Shown: piece after piece, positions 35,925-48,146 of the stretch
Position numbering within the stretch: position 1 is the stretch's first letter
How the letters are laid out: every line of letters begins with the position of its first letter
DNA from: Arthrobacter alpinus
GTDB taxonomy: Bacteria > Actinomycetota > Actinomycetes > Actinomycetales > Micrococcaceae
DNA: 64,000 bases
Assembly (NCBI RefSeq): GCF_001294625.1
Contig: NZ_CP012677.1
Coordinates: forward strand, 1,178,001 to 1,242,000
Direction of reading: 5' to 3'
Made by a program: the position numbers and the translations under genes
Notes under the pieces: generated by a model
What the model saw: only the letters and a program-made list of their open reading frames with translations
Told to the model about the DNA's origin: nothing
The model's database searches: none

Positions 35925-37361
35925 ATGAGTAGTCCCGAACTCACCACGGCCGCACACCCCGATCGCCTCACCGTCACCGTAGGCCCCGTCGCCCATGGCG
36001 GCCACTGCGTTGCCCGTCACGATGGGCGTGTCATCTTTGTCCGGCACGCCATCCCGGGGGAGACGGTGGAGATCGTCCTGACCGAGCACGACGCCGATGC
36101 CAAGTTCTGGCGTGCCGATGTCACCAAGGTGGTGGAACCGTCAGCGGAGAGGGTCAACCACTTCTGGCCCGAAGCCGACGCACTGCGCGCCGCAGCACGG
36201 GGCGCGGCACCCATTGGTGGCGCCGAATATGGGCACGTATCCCGCAAGGGGCAGCTGGCCTTGAAGACGTCCGTGGTTCGTGAACAGCTCGAGCGCTTAG
36301 GCGGGCTGTCCACCTCAGCCCTGGATGAACTGTTCAGCGTCGGGGTTGAGGATGTCGACTCCGCGGGGACGGACGCCCAGCAGGCCGGGCTGGGGTGGCG
36401 GACCCGTGTGGGCTTTGCTATCACGGCGTCAGGGAAGCTGGGCATGCACGCCCACCGTTCGCACACCATCTTGCCGATCCAGGAGATGCCGCTGGCCGTG
36501 CCCGCCGTGGACGATCTGCGCCTGTGGGAGCTGGACTTCACCGGCATCGAGCGGATCGAGGTGGCGGCGCCCGCCAACGGGTCCGGCGTTTTGGTGTTGC
36601 TGGCACCCGTCCACAGCTTGAGCGAAAAGGCGGCAGGCCAGGCCCTAAAGCGGGTTGCACGCGCCCTGGCAACACGGGAAGTGCCCCCGTCGGTGGCACG
36701 CTGGAACCCGGAAAACAGCGAGATCGAGGTCATCAACGGCCGCGGCTGGGTCAAGGAAACCACCGACGACCACGAGTTCCGGGTCACCGGTGACGGTTTC
36801 TGGCAGATTCACCGCAACGCACCCAAGGTGCTCGCCGACGCGGCACTGGGCTACCTCTTGTCCGGCGGCTACCTGAACGACGGCGCCGACGTGGCAGACC
36901 TGTACGCCGGGGCCGGACTGTTCACCGCCCCCCTGGCCGACGCAGTGGGTCCCGATGGCAGCGTCCTGTCGGTTGAAGGCTCACCGGGCACCAGCCGGGA
37001 CGCCCGCAAGAACTTGCATGCAAGCGCCCACGTGGAAATCCTGCAGGGCAGGGTGGAAAAGATCCTGGGCACACAGTCCCGCGCTTCACAATCGGTTGGT
37101 GGACAGCGCCGCCGCTTCGACGCCGTCGTGCTTGACCCGCCGCGCGCAGGTGCCGGCAAGGACGTCGTGCGGGCCCTGGTGGCCACACAGCCGAACGCCA
37201 TCGCCTACGTCTCCTGTGATCCGGCAGCGTTTGCCCGGGACGTGAAGTACTTTGCCAACGCCGGCTGGCAGGTGGAAAAGCTGCGTGCCTTTGACCTGTA
37301 CCCGCACACCCACCATGTCGAGACCGTTGCCCTGCTGACCCCCGCAGCCAAGCAACACTAG
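35925..37361 (+). CDS. TRAM-domain class I SAM-dependent RNA methyltransferase (TrmA/RlmD family)
   Basis: A 478-residue m5U-type RNA methyltransferase. Seen: N-terminal TRAM domain (VGPVAHGGHCVARHDGRVIFV...), SAM motif DLYAGAGLFTAPLA (about 325-338), the DPPRAGA loop, the catalytic cysteine in YVSCDPAAFARDV (about 427), and the general-base HHVETVALL at the C-terminus. The Fe-S cysteines of E. coli RlmD are not present in the 80-110 region, as usual in actinobacterial members. Target RNA unknown. Start ATG 35925. Its stop codon lies inside a short tandem repeat (37347-37380). Corresponds to mycobacterial Rv2689c position (recalled). Confidence 0.9.
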   Translation: MSSPELTTAAHPDRLTVTVGPVAHGGHCVARHDGRVIFVRHAIPGETVEIVLTEHDADAKFWRADVTKVVEPSAERVNHFWPEADALRAAARGAAPIGGAEYGHVSRKGQLALKTSVVREQLERLGGLSTSALDELFSVGVEDVDSAGTDAQQAGLGWRTRVGFAITASGKLGMHAHRSHTILPIQEMPLAVPAVDDLRLWELDFTGIERIEVAAPANGSGVLVLLAPVHSLSEKAAGQALKRVARALATREVPPSVARWNPENSEIEVINGRGWVKETTDDHEFRVTGDGFWQIHRNAPKVLADAALGYLLSGGYLNDGADVADLYAGAGLFTAPLADAVGPDGSVLSVEGSPGTSRDARKNLHASAHVEILQGRVEKILGTQSRASQSVGGQRRRFDAVVLDPPRAGAGKDVVRALVATQPNAIAYVSCDPAAFARDVKYFANAGWQVEKLRAFDLYPHTHHVETVALLTPAAKQH

Positions 37362-37380
37362 CCAAGCAACACTAGCCAAG
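37347..37380 (+). repeat. Short tandem repeat across the methyltransferase stop codon
   Basis: GCCAAGCAACACTA occurs twice head-to-tail (37347-37360, 37361-37374), followed by a partial third copy (GCCAAG). The first copy encodes the last residues (AKQH) and supplies the TAG stop. Confidence 0.85.
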
Positions 37381-37400
37381 CCACAAGCAGGAGCAGTCCC

Positions 37401-39998
37401 TTGAACGGTCGCGCCGAACAGGACAAACCCAGAGTGCGGGACTTGACGCGCAACAAGCCCAAAGGAACCGTCTTGGCCGAGCGGCGGGACGAACACAGGC
37501 GCGCCGCCATGGCGCACGCCCGGTCGGCTCTGGCACCAGTGGATGAGGTGGTGCTTGAACGCGACGGGCTGAACACAGTCCAGGTGAGGGAACGCCGTGC
37601 TGCGGAGCTGAGCAACGCCGTCGCGCATGAGAGCAGCCGCAGCATTTGGGCCATCGTGCGATCAAACGTCTTTACCTTGTTCAACGGAGTTTTGGGCAGC
37701 GCCTTGGTGCTGGTGCTGTTGGTGGGGGACCCGCGCGACGCCCTGTTCGGCTTCATCGTGCTGGCCAACGCAGCCATTGGCGTGGTGCAGGAGTACCGGG
37801 CCAAGCGCACCCTGGACAGATTGGCGGTGCTCCATGCCCCCAAGGCGCGGGTGCGCCGCGGCGGTGCCGAGGTGGACGTGGCCGTGGGTGAGGTGCTCTA
37901 TGACGAGGTCTTGTTGTTGCGCACGGGGGACCAGATTCCAGCTGACGCCATCATTTTGAAGGCTGAGGCGTTGGAGATCGATGAGTCATTGTTGACGGGG
38001 GAGTCGGACCCGGTCAACAAGGGCCCTGGCGACACGGCACTGTCGGGGTCAGCGGTGGTCGCCGGTTACGGGGAGGCCAGGGTGCACCGGGTCGGTGCGG
38101 AGTCCTACGCCAGCGGCCTGACGGCCGAGGCGCGGAGGTTCTCGCTGGTCAACTCCGAAATCCGTAACTCCATCAACCGCATCATCATGTATATTGCCTG
38201 GGCCCTGATCCCGATCATCTTGTTGGTCATCAACGGCCAGATGAGCGCCCATGGCGGCTGGGGGGCGTCCATCGCCTCCGGCCAGTGGCGCACCGCCGTC
38301 ATCAGCGCTATCGCCAGCATTGTCGCCATGATCCCCGAGGGGCTAGTGCTGCTGACCAGCATCTCCTTCGGCATGGCCGCCATGACCCTGGCCCGGCGCA
38401 ATGTGCTGGTTCAGGAACTTCCCGCGGTGGAGGGTCTGGCCCGGGTGGACATGGTCTGCCTGGACAAGACCGGCACGCTCACCGAGGGACGGATGGAATT
38501 GGCGTCGACCACCGTGTTGGGGCCGGTGCCGGGCTGGGAACAGGTCCTGGCATGGTCTGCGGCCCACCCCAACGCCAATGCCACGGCCGCCGCCATGGGC
38601 AGCCTTTACACGGCACAGCCGGCCGGTGACGCCGCGGAGGTGGTGCCTTTTAGCAGCGCCCGCAAATACAGTGCCGTCACCTTCGCCGCGGACTTGTTGG
38701 CGCCCTCCTCAGAGGCAGGCACGTGGGTGCTGGGTGCCCCCGACGTCGTCCTAGCCGCGGAAGGCGCCCACGAGGCCCGCAGCCCGGCCGTGCAGGCCGC
38801 GCTGGCGGCCTCCCATGAGGCGGCAGGGCACGGGCTGCGCGCCGTCGTACTGGCGCACCGGCCGGCGTCGTCGGAGCCTGCAGAAAGCCTCGGGGACGGC
38901 GGGTTCGCCCTTGACGGGCTGACCCCCGTGGCCCTGTTGTCTTTCCGTGAGAAGGTGCGCCCGGATGCCGGCGCCACCTTGGCGTACTTCCGCGATCAGG
39001 GCGTGTCGCTGAAGATCATCTCGGGGGACAACCCCCGCACCGTGGCGGCCGTGGCCCGCGACGTTGGTTTTGAGTTTGACGGCGACGGCTATGACGCACG
39101 CAATCTGCCCGATGACCCGGCGGCTTTGGCCGAGGTTTTGGGGCGCGAGAGCGTTTTGGGGCGCGTCACACCGGAGCAAAAAAAGGCGATTGTGCTGGCT
39201 TTGCAAAGCCGCGGCCACGTGGTGGCGATGACCGGCGACGGAGTCAACGACGCATTGGCGCTCAAGCACGCCGACATTGGGATCGCCATGGGCAGCGGCG
39301 CGGCGGCCACCAAGGCGGTGTCGCGGTTGGTGCTCCTGGATGGCCAGTTCTCGCACCTGCCATCCGTGGTGGCTGAAGGGCGCCGGGTCATCGCCAATGT
39401 GGAGCGGGTGGCGAACTTGTTCCTGACGAAAACCTCGTATGCCATCATTATTTCCATCGTCATTGGCCTGCTGATGTGGCAGTACCCGTTCCTGCCGCGT
39501 CAGCTCTCCGTTGTGAGCTCCATGACAATCGGCATCCCCGCGTTCTTCCTGGCACTGCTGCCCAATGCCCGGCGCTACCAGCCCGGATTCCTGCGTCGGG
39601 CGCTGATGTTCTCGATCCCGGCCGGTGTGATCCTCTCGGCGTGCATCATGAGCGTCTACTGGTTCGCCAGGACGTACCCGGACCCGCTCCTGACGCAGGA
39701 GCAGACCATCACATCGGCCCAGACCGCAACCACCATGACGGTCCTGCTCGTGGCCTTGTGGGTGTTGGGCGCCCTGGCCCGCCCCTTCGATATCTGGCGT
39801 TCCTTGTTGGTCGGCGCCATAGTGGCCGGATTGGTGTTGATCATGGCGGTGCCGTTCTCCCGAAATTTCTTTGCCCTCGATATTCCGTCTGGAACGCTGT
39901 TAGCGGCTACGATGGGCGTAACAATCGCAGGGTGCCTGGCGATCGAGCTGCTCTACCGTTTCCTGAAGAGGCGCGGAGCGGTCTCCGAGCGCGAGTAA
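37401..39998 (+). CDS. Cation-transporting P-type ATPase (CtpE-like)
   Basis: An 865-residue P2-like ATPase. Seen: actuator motif LLTGESDP (about 196-203), membrane motif IPEGLVLL in TM4 (about 312-319), phosphorylation site DKTGTLTEG (about 355-363), the hinge MTGDGVNDALALKHADIGIAMG (Asp-Gly-x-Asn-Asp), and six C-terminal hydrophobic segments. The PEGL motif with the following VLVQELPAVEGLARVD is close to mycobacterial CtpE, a calcium importer (recalled), so Ca2+ is the best guess but not proved. No N-terminal heavy-metal domain (no CxxC). TTG start at 37401 with GGAG upstream. It stands alone between the methyltransferase and aconitase. Confidence 0.85.
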   Translation: MNGRAEQDKPRVRDLTRNKPKGTVLAERRDEHRRAAMAHARSALAPVDEVVLERDGLNTVQVRERRAAELSNAVAHESSRSIWAIVRSNVFTLFNGVLGSALVLVLLVGDPRDALFGFIVLANAAIGVVQEYRAKRTLDRLAVLHAPKARVRRGGAEVDVAVGEVLYDEVLLLRTGDQIPADAIILKAEALEIDESLLTGESDPVNKGPGDTALSGSAVVAGYGEARVHRVGAESYASGLTAEARRFSLVNSEIRNSINRIIMYIAWALIPIILLVINGQMSAHGGWGASIASGQWRTAVISAIASIVAMIPEGLVLLTSISFGMAAMTLARRNVLVQELPAVEGLARVDMVCLDKTGTLTEGRMELASTTVLGPVPGWEQVLAWSAAHPNANATAAAMGSLYTAQPAGDAAEVVPFSSARKYSAVTFAADLLAPSSEAGTWVLGAPDVVLAAEGAHEARSPAVQAALAASHEAAGHGLRAVVLAHRPASSEPAESLGDGGFALDGLTPVALLSFREKVRPDAGATLAYFRDQGVSLKIISGDNPRTVAAVARDVGFEFDGDGYDARNLPDDPAALAEVLGRESVLGRVTPEQKKAIVLALQSRGHVVAMTGDGVNDALALKHADIGIAMGSGAAATKAVSRLVLLDGQFSHLPSVVAEGRRVIANVERVANLFLTKTSYAIIISIVIGLLMWQYPFLPRQLSVVSSMTIGIPAFFLALLPNARRYQPGFLRRALMFSIPAGVILSACIMSVYWFARTYPDPLLTQEQTITSAQTATTMTVLLVALWVLGALARPFDIWRSLLVGAIVAGLVLIMAVPFSRNFFALDIPSGTLLAATMGVTIAGCLAIELLYRFLKRRGAVSERE

Positions 39999-40066
39999 GG
40001 CGTGCCTAACTGGCATGTGCGCCGTTGCGTGACAAAGATAAAAGCAGTGGCGAGAGGAGTCCATCG

Positions 40067-42895
<2,829 letters not shown>

Positions 42896-42907
42896 CTAAG
42901 GCATGGT

Positions 42908-42965
42908 CCCCACCCGCCGGCCCAAAAATCGCTGACACGATTTTTGGGAACCTGGCGGGAGTGGG
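42908..42965 (+). terminator. acnA terminator hairpin 1
   Basis: Core stem CCCAAAAATCG/CGATTTTTGGG (42921-42931 and 42938-42948), flanked by outer complementary stretches CCCACCCGCC and GGCGGGAGTGGG with bulges. It begins 10 nt after the acnA stop. Confidence 0.7.
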
Positions 42966-42986
42966 CTCAGTAGTTATTTGACCTTG

Positions 42987-43020
42987 AGGGCGGGTATCCG
43001 GAACACCGGGTGCCCGCCCT
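42987..43020 (+). terminator. acnA terminator hairpin 2
   Basis: AGGGCGGGTATCCGG (42987-43001) pairs with CCGGGTGCCCGCCCT (43006-43020) with two internal mismatches and a 4-nt loop, followed by TATTGCTC. It isolates acnA from the dxs unit. Confidence 0.7.
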
Positions 43021-43106
43021 TATTGCTCTAACTTAGTGCCGGTGTCCGGGGAAGGGGCCAGGAGGAGATATTGTTAGACGTTGATAGTTGACCCAGGGAG
43101 GTACCA

Positions 43107-45098
43107 ATGGGACTGTTGGAAACCATCGCGCATCCGCGGGATCTCAGTAAGCTCAGTGACGGACAAATGCTCACGCTGGCACAGGAGATCAGGGCGTTCT
43201 TGATCAGCAATGTTTCACAGACCGGCGGGCACCTTGGCCCGAACTTGGGTGTGGTGGAGTTGACGCTGGCCATCCACCGCGTCTTTGACTCCCCGCGGGA
43301 CAGCATCATTTTTGACACCGGGCACCAGTCCTACGTCCACAAACTGGTGACCGGGCGGCAAGACTTCTCCACGCTTCGCCAGCAAGGAGGCATGTCGGGG
43401 TATCCGAGCCGTGCCGAATCCGAACACGACATTGTGGAAAGCTCCCACGCCTCCTCCTCGCTGTCATGGGCGGACGGAATCTCCCGGGCCCGCCAGCTTA
43501 CCGGCGAAGGGGAACGATACGTTGTCGCCGTGATCGGCGACGGCGCCCTCACCGGCGGCATGACCTGGGAAGCCCTGAACAACATTGCCGCGGACAAGAA
43601 CCGCCGTGTGGTGATCGTTGTCAACGATAACGGCCGCTCCTATGCACCCACCGTGGGCGGTGTGGCCGACTACCTGGCATCGCTGCGTCCGGCCATCGAC
43701 CATGTGCGCACCCACAAAAAGTATGAGGCCTCCATGTCCTGGGGCAAGAAGCTGCTTCAGGACGGCAACGCCGCCGGCCAGTTCGTGTACAAGGGCCTGC
43801 ACGCCGCCAAAAAAGGTGTCAAAGACTGGTGGGCACCGCAGGGACTCTTCGATGACCTCGGGCTGAAGTATGTTGGCCCCGTTGACGGACACGACGAAAA
43901 AGCCATGGAAACTGCGCTACAGCTGGCCAAAAATTATGGCGGACCCGTGATCGTGCACGCCTTCACTGAAAAGGGTCGCGGCTACGCGCCGGCCCGCGCT
44001 CATGAAGGGGACCAGTTCCACGCCGTCGGGGTCATCAACCCGGAGACCGGCAAGTCCGTGGAAACGCCCAGCGGCAAGTCCTGGACGGGCGTGTTTGGCG
44101 ATGAGATCGCCGCGATAGCCCAGGAACGTCCCGACATCGTGGGCATCACGGGAGCCATGTTGATCCCCGTGGGCCTGGCTAAATTTGCCGACAAGTTCCC
44201 TGAGAGGGTCATTGACGTTGGTATTGCCGAACAGCACGCTCTGACTATGGCGGCGGGTCTGGCCTTTGGTGGACTGCACCCCGTTGTGGCCATCTACGCC
44301 ACGTTCCTGAACAGGGGATTCGACCAGTTGCTGATGGATGTGGCCTTGCACAAGGCCGGAGTGACAATCGTCCTTGACCGTGCAGGGGTCACCGGCCCCG
44401 ACGGTGCCAGCCATCATGGCATGTGGGATCTGTCCATGTTGCAAATAGTTCCCGGCCTGCATCTGGCCGCCCCCCGCGACGCCGTGCGGCTTCGTGAGGA
44501 ATTGCGCGAGGCGGTGGCCATTTCCGACGCCCCCAGTGTCATCAGGTATTCCAAGGGCACAGTGGGGCCGGAGATCAAGGCCCTTGAACGCTTGTACGAC
44601 GGCGTCGACGTTCTGGCGCGCACCGCCCACGACATGCCCGGGGCTGGCACGGACCCGCAGACCGATGTCTTAATTGTCAGTGTCGGTGCCATGAGTGAGA
44701 TAGCACTGGATGTGGCCGAACGCATCAGCGCCCAGGGCATCACCTCCACCGTGGTGGATCCGCGCTGGGTCATGCCGGTCCCGAAGTCCATTGTGCAGTT
44801 GGCGTCCGGGCACCGCATTGTCATTGTCATCGAGGACGGCGTGCGGGCTGGTGGTGTCGGGTCACGGATCCGCCAAGAGCTGCGGGCAGCGGGCGTTGAC
44901 ACCGCCCTGAACGAGGTGGGCTTGCCCGTGGAGTTCCTTGACCACGGCAGCCGCGCGGAAGTGCTGGAGCGGGTGGGCCTGACAGCCCAGCGGGTGGCAC
45001 AGGATGTGGTGGAACAGGTTTTGGGCACCAAGGTGCCGTTCGCCCGACCACTGCCCGGGCAGCCGGCGCCGCGTACAGGGCAGATGCCCATCCTGTGA
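43107..45098 (+). CDS. dxs: 1-deoxy-D-xylulose-5-phosphate synthase
   Basis: TPP-dependent first enzyme of the MEP isoprenoid pathway (pyruvate plus glyceraldehyde-3-phosphate to DXP). Seen: GDGALTGG...N-NG Mg-TPP motif (about 145-176), VDGHD, the transketolase-like [15 protein letters not shown] (about 426-440) and the C-terminal domain with [10 protein letters not shown]. 663 residues from ATG 43107 with GGGAGG 5 nt upstream. The last four bases overlap the next gene (GTGA), so the DUF402 protein and the following gene are made from the same mRNA. Confidence 0.97.
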   Translation: MGLLETIAHPRDLSKLSDGQMLTLAQEIRAFLISNVSQTGGHLGPNLGVVELTLAIHRVFDSPRDSIIFDTGHQSYVHKLVTGRQDFSTLRQQGGMSGYPSRAESEHDIVESSHASSSLSWADGISRARQLTGEGERYVVAVIGDGALTGGMTWEALNNIAADKNRRVVIVVNDNGRSYAPTVGGVADYLASLRPAIDHVRTHKKYEASMSWGKKLLQDGNAAGQFVYKGLHAAKKGVKDWWAPQGLFDDLGLKYVGPVDGHDEKAMETALQLAKNYGGPVIVHAFTEKGRGYAPARAHEGDQFHAVGVINPETGKSVETPSGKSWTGVFGDEIAAIAQERPDIVGITGAMLIPVGLAKFADKFPERVIDVGIAEQHALTMAAGLAFGGLHPVVAIYATFLNRGFDQLLMDVALHKAGVTIVLDRAGVTGPDGASHHGMWDLSMLQIVPGLHLAAPRDAVRLREELREAVAISDAPSVIRYSKGTVGPEIKALERLYDGVDVLARTAHDMPGAGTDPQTDVLIVSVGAMSEIALDVAERISAQGITSTVVDPRWVMPVPKSIVQLASGHRIVIVIEDGVRAGGVGSRIRQELRAAGVDTALNEVGLPVEFLDHGSRAEVLERVGLTAQRVAQDVVEQVLGTKVPFARPLPGQPAPRTGQMPIL

Positions 45099-45679
45099 GC
45101 GTATTTCCGCCGGCAGTGCACGCTGCGACGCTGGAGACTTTGCTCCCACAGCTTGGGGAACTGATCGTTGCCCGCAACCGCAAGTACAACGGAGACGCCC
45201 ACTGGGTGGTCCCCGGAAGGTACCTGGGGCGGGACAATTATGGGCATTGGGTGTTCCAAGGTTCCGGCGAGTTCATCTCCCGCCCAGGCACCGCACTGTA
45301 CACCGCCTCGGACGCCACGTTGCTGATTCCCCACGAGGGCGACTGGGTGGCGACATTTTTCGACAGAACCCACCCGTCCGGCGTCGAACTCTATATTGAT
45401 CTGGCAACAGAATTCTCGTGGCAGCGCATCCAACCTGCCGCGGTGGAGTTCCACATGGTCGACATGGACTTGGATGTCATCCGTACCGCTGAGCGTGGGT
45501 TGTTTGTTGACGACCAAGACGAATTTGCCGCGCACCGCGTGCTGATGGATTACCCGGCCGAGCTGTGCACCCGCATGGAATCGACCACTGCCGCCCTGAT
45601 GGACGCCGTCGCGTCCCGCCAGGCACCATTTGACGGTCGCGACGCGGCCTGGTTAACCCTAGGAAGATCACTGCCATGA
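45095..45679 (+). CDS. DUF402 protein, nucleoside tri/diphosphatase-like
   Basis: A 194-residue DUF402 protein (FomD/SA1684-like fold). Seen: [12 protein letters not shown], the conserved [29 protein letters not shown] stretch split into its metal-binding acidic residues (ELYIDL, DMDLDV, about 105-130) and a helical C-terminus. Characterised relatives hydrolyse nucleoside di- or triphosphates or CMP-linked intermediates; the substrate here is unknown. GTG start overlaps the dxs stop (GTGA), and the stop overlaps the next ATG (ATGA), so translation is coupled on both sides. Confidence 0.78.
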   Translation: MSVFPPAVHAATLETLLPQLGELIVARNRKYNGDAHWVVPGRYLGRDNYGHWVFQGSGEFISRPGTALYTASDATLLIPHEGDWVATFFDRTHPSGVELYIDLATEFSWQRIQPAAVEFHMVDMDLDVIRTAERGLFVDDQDEFAAHRVLMDYPAELCTRMESTTAALMDAVASRQAPFDGRDAAWLTLGRSLP

Positions 45680-46317
45680 GCCAGACACAGCAGATAACTG
45701 ACAGCACCGCGGATGCGAACATTGTGCGCCTGTACAAGACAGGCGAGGACGGAGTCCTGGTTTTTCGTGAAGCTTGGGTTGACGCCGAGGATGGTTCCGA
45801 GGGCGGGGCAGGGGAGCAAGAGATTCACTTTGTTCTCAACCATGGACCTGTGGGGCAGCAAAGCACCTCGAAAGATACGCTCGTGGCAACAGAGGAAGAG
45901 GCTCGCGGACTGCTGGCCGGCTTCGCCGCACAGTGCCTTGAGGACGGCTATGTCGATTTGGCACGCGAGGAGCAGTTTTCGGTGGTTGCCCAGTTCGCTA
46001 TGAAGAACGACCGCGTCACCGACAGGGACAAGTACCTGGAGGAAAAGGCCCGCGAAGCCCTCATAGCGCATCTGGCCTGGCGCGGCAGCGGAGTGGTGGA
46101 GAAGACCGAGTTCGTTGCCGGCGCGCATGGCACCGGAAAGTTGAACATCTACATTCTGGCCCCCGACGCTGCCCGTGCCGTGGCCAACATCAAGGTGTGC
46201 ATCCGTGAAGAGAAGCTGGACTTCACGAAGCTGAGCATCGGCGTGGCCCCCGCCAATGACCTGGCAGCCATCAAGGGAAAGTTCACCCCCACAGGCACCA
46301 CCGTCTTCGCCCTCTAA
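45676..46317 (+). CDS. Hypothetical protein, third gene of dxs unit
   Basis: A 213-residue soluble acidic protein I do not recognise. It has no signal peptide or membrane segment. The N-terminal half contains IVRLYKTGEDGVLVFREAWVD (cut here at family-unknown borders) and EIHFVLNHGPVGQ, reminiscent of a small beta domain; the second half is mixed alpha/beta. Its ATG overlaps the DUF402 stop (ATGA), so it is expressed with dxs and DUF402. Length and codon use resemble neighbours, so it is a real gene. Confidence 0.75.
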   Translation: MSQTQQITDSTADANIVRLYKTGEDGVLVFREAWVDAEDGSEGGAGEQEIHFVLNHGPVGQQSTSKDTLVATEEEARGLLAGFAAQCLEDGYVDLAREEQFSVVAQFAMKNDRVTDRDKYLEEKAREALIAHLAWRGSGVVEKTEFVAGAHGTGKLNIYILAPDAARAVANIKVCIREEKLDFTKLSIGVAPANDLAAIKGKFTPTGTTVFAL

Positions 46318-46327
46318 GAAGTGTCAG

Positions 46328-46525
46328 TCAGGCGCGTTCCTTGTAGGCATGGAGAACTTGATCCTCTACCGAAGTTGAGGAATGGGATTCTTGTTCCGCT
46401 GCGGCTTGGGTCTTCTTGCACTCCTGGTACGCGTTGATTGCCAGAGGTGCTGCCGTCCATGCCAAGATGACGAACTTCTCCCACAAGGGCACCTCGAGGA
46501 CGCAGACGAAGACGGCGGCGGCCAC
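46328..46525 (-). CDS. Small membrane protein with interrupted start region
   Basis: 65 residues from the first usable start (GTG 46525): one hydrophobic helix, then AWTAAPLAINAYQECKK and a hydrophilic tail. The natural start looks like ATG 46561-46559, because it is preceded by TAGGTT at 6 nt (leaderless pattern) and the frame then reads M-K-F-stop-RYIYLAIFVAA, which would complete the first half of the helix. Codon 4 is TAG (46552-46550). So either the gene carries a nonsense mutation, or translation re-initiates at GTG 46525, or a suppressor acts. Function unknown. The gene converges with the hypothetical gene at 46317 and is divergent from the aldo/keto reductase. Confidence 0.55.
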   Translation of the reverse strand: MAAAVFVCVLEVPLWEKFVILAWTAAPLAINAYQECKKTQAAAEQESHSSTSVEDQVLHAYKERA

Positions 46526-46624
46526 AAAGATGGCCAGGTAGATGTAGCGCTAGAACTTCATGAGTGGAACCTACCAGCTTTAGGTCCGAACATGGGGCCG
46601 TCTTGTATTCGCTATTGTGGAAGC

Positions 46625-47602
46625 ATGACTGAATACCGCCAAGTGGGCACCTCCGGACTGACCGTCTCAACCGTGGGGCTGGGGTGCAACAACCTCGGCC
46701 GCGGCGGGACGGCGACACAAACGCAGGAGGGCAGTGACGCCGTCGTCCATGCCGCCCTAGACTGCGGCATCACGCACTTTGATGTGGCAGACGTTTATGG
46801 GATGACCCCCGGGCTCAGCGAAACGATCCTGGGCAAGGCGCTGGGGGCACACCGCGAGGAGGTTATCGTGGCCACCAAGTTTGGCATGGACGCCCAAGGC
46901 GCCAACGGTGTGGACTGGGGTGGGCGCGGCTCACGGAAGTACATCCTGCAGTCTGTCGAGGCGTCGCTGCGCCGGTTAAACACCGACTATTTGGACCTGT
47001 TTTACTATCACACACCAGATCAGCGCACGCCCATGGCGGAGACGCTTTCGGCACTGGATGACCTGGTCCGTGCCGGCAAGGTGCGTTATATTGGACAGTC
47101 CAATCTTGCTGGCTGGCAGATCGCCGACGCCGAACACACGGCCCGGGCCCTGGGAACCGAACGTTTTGTGGCCAGCCAGAACCACTACAACCTCCTTGAT
47201 CGTCGCGCAGAGCTTGAAGTGACACCGGCCGCCGAGGCATACGGATTGGGTGTTATGCCATACTTCCCCCTCGCCAACGGCCTGCTGACCGGCAAGTACC
47301 GCGGCGGGGTGGTGCCGGAGGGCAGCAGGCTCTCACACACCCGCCAGCACATGGTGGCAGCCGCCGAACAGGACCAGTTCACCGCGTTTGGTGCCTTCGC
47401 CGCGGCGCGCGGACTCACGGAAGTCCAGGTGGCGTTCTCCTGGTTGGCGACGCAACCGTCGGTGGCCAGCGTGATCGCCGGTGCCACCAAACCAGAGCAG
47501 GTGCGCCAGAACGCGGGGGCCGCCAGCTGGAAGCCCACCCTGGAGGATCTGGCCGAGCTGGATGAGATCTTCCCGCCGACTCCTAAGGTCGCTTTGTTCT
47601 AA
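46625..47602 (+). CDS. Aldo/keto reductase
   Basis: A 325-residue NADPH-dependent oxidoreductase of the AKR superfamily (TIM barrel), in the YghZ/IolS-like branch. Seen: FDVADVYG (catalytic Tyr about 55), VIVATKFG (catalytic Lys), YYHTPD (His), and the cofactor-binding C-terminus with SVIAGATKPEQVRQNA. Physiological substrate unknown. Start ATG 46625: TATTGT ends 6 nt upstream, with no ribosome site, a likely leaderless mRNA; an upstream in-frame extension is rejected. A small CTGCG-TTT-CGCAG hairpin (47612-47624) lies between it and the convergent Rieske gene. Confidence 0.9.
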   Translation: MTEYRQVGTSGLTVSTVGLGCNNLGRGGTATQTQEGSDAVVHAALDCGITHFDVADVYGMTPGLSETILGKALGAHREEVIVATKFGMDAQGANGVDWGGRGSRKYILQSVEASLRRLNTDYLDLFYYHTPDQRTPMAETLSALDDLVRAGKVRYIGQSNLAGWQIADAEHTARALGTERFVASQNHYNLLDRRAELEVTPAAEAYGLGVMPYFPLANGLLTGKYRGGVVPEGSRLSHTRQHMVAAAEQDQFTAFGAFAAARGLTEVQVAFSWLATQPSVASVIAGATKPEQVRQNAGAASWKPTLEDLAELDEIFPPTPKVALF

Positions 47603-47628
47603 CGCCCTGGATCCTGCGTTTCGCAGAA

Positions 47629-48081
47629 TCAGATGCTGACGGTGATCCATTCGCCGTCGATGGCTGCTGCGTAGCGCGGCAGCGGCGCCTTGGCCGGGCC
47701 GGACACCACTGTTCCGTCGCTGCCCTTGAAGACTGAACTGTGGCAGGGGCACTTGAAGTCGGCGCCGTTGGGGGCTACCTGGCAGCCGGCATGCGTGCAC
47801 ACGTCGCTGTAGGCCAGGACCGTGGCCTCATTGGGGCGGAAGATCACCACATTGACGTCGTTGGCAACGCCCTTGGCCGTGGCGCCCACGGGAACATCGG
47901 ACAATTTGCCAACCCGGACCGGGGTTCCCGTCGAAGGGATGGCTTCTGGTGTTTTGCCTGCGCTTATTTGCGCCGGCCCAGCGGGTGCGCAGCCGGCCAG
48001 GGCCAGGGCGCACGCGGCGCCGGAGGCTGCGGTGCTCACTCGAAGGACGTTGCGGCGGGTCAGGGAAGATTCAACGGTCAT
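47629..48081 (-). CDS. Tat-exported Rieske [2Fe-2S] lipoprotein
   Basis: A 150-residue exported Rieske protein. Seen: twin-arginine SLTRRNVLRVSTAA (about 6-19), hydrophobic core and lipobox LALAGC (Cys about 30), then the cluster sites CTHAGC (about 93-98) and CPCHSSVF (about 110-117). So it is predicted to be folded with its cluster in the cytoplasm, exported by Tat, and anchored by a lipid on the outer face of the membrane. No cytochrome b partner is adjacent, so it is not a bc1 Rieske; the redox partner is unknown. Start ATG 48081 after GGGAG. It follows the fadB terminator hairpin. Confidence 0.88.
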   Translation of the reverse strand: MTVESSLTRRNVLRVSTAASGAACALALAGCAPAGPAQISAGKTPEAIPSTGTPVRVGKLSDVPVGATAKGVANDVNVVIFRPNEATVLAYSDVCTHAGCQVAPNGADFKCPCHSSVFKGSDGTVVSGPAKAPLPRYAAAIDGEWITVSI

Positions 48082-48146
48082 GGCTACATACTCCCAGAAC
48101 GTAGCGTGGGAAAGCGAAACGGGAGCACAGCCGGGCAGCGGGAGCG

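Noticed and set aside
46314..46718. 134-codon minus-strand frame across the small membrane gene and AKR start
   Set aside because: It runs antisense into the conserved N-terminus of the aldo/keto reductase and has no recognisable features.
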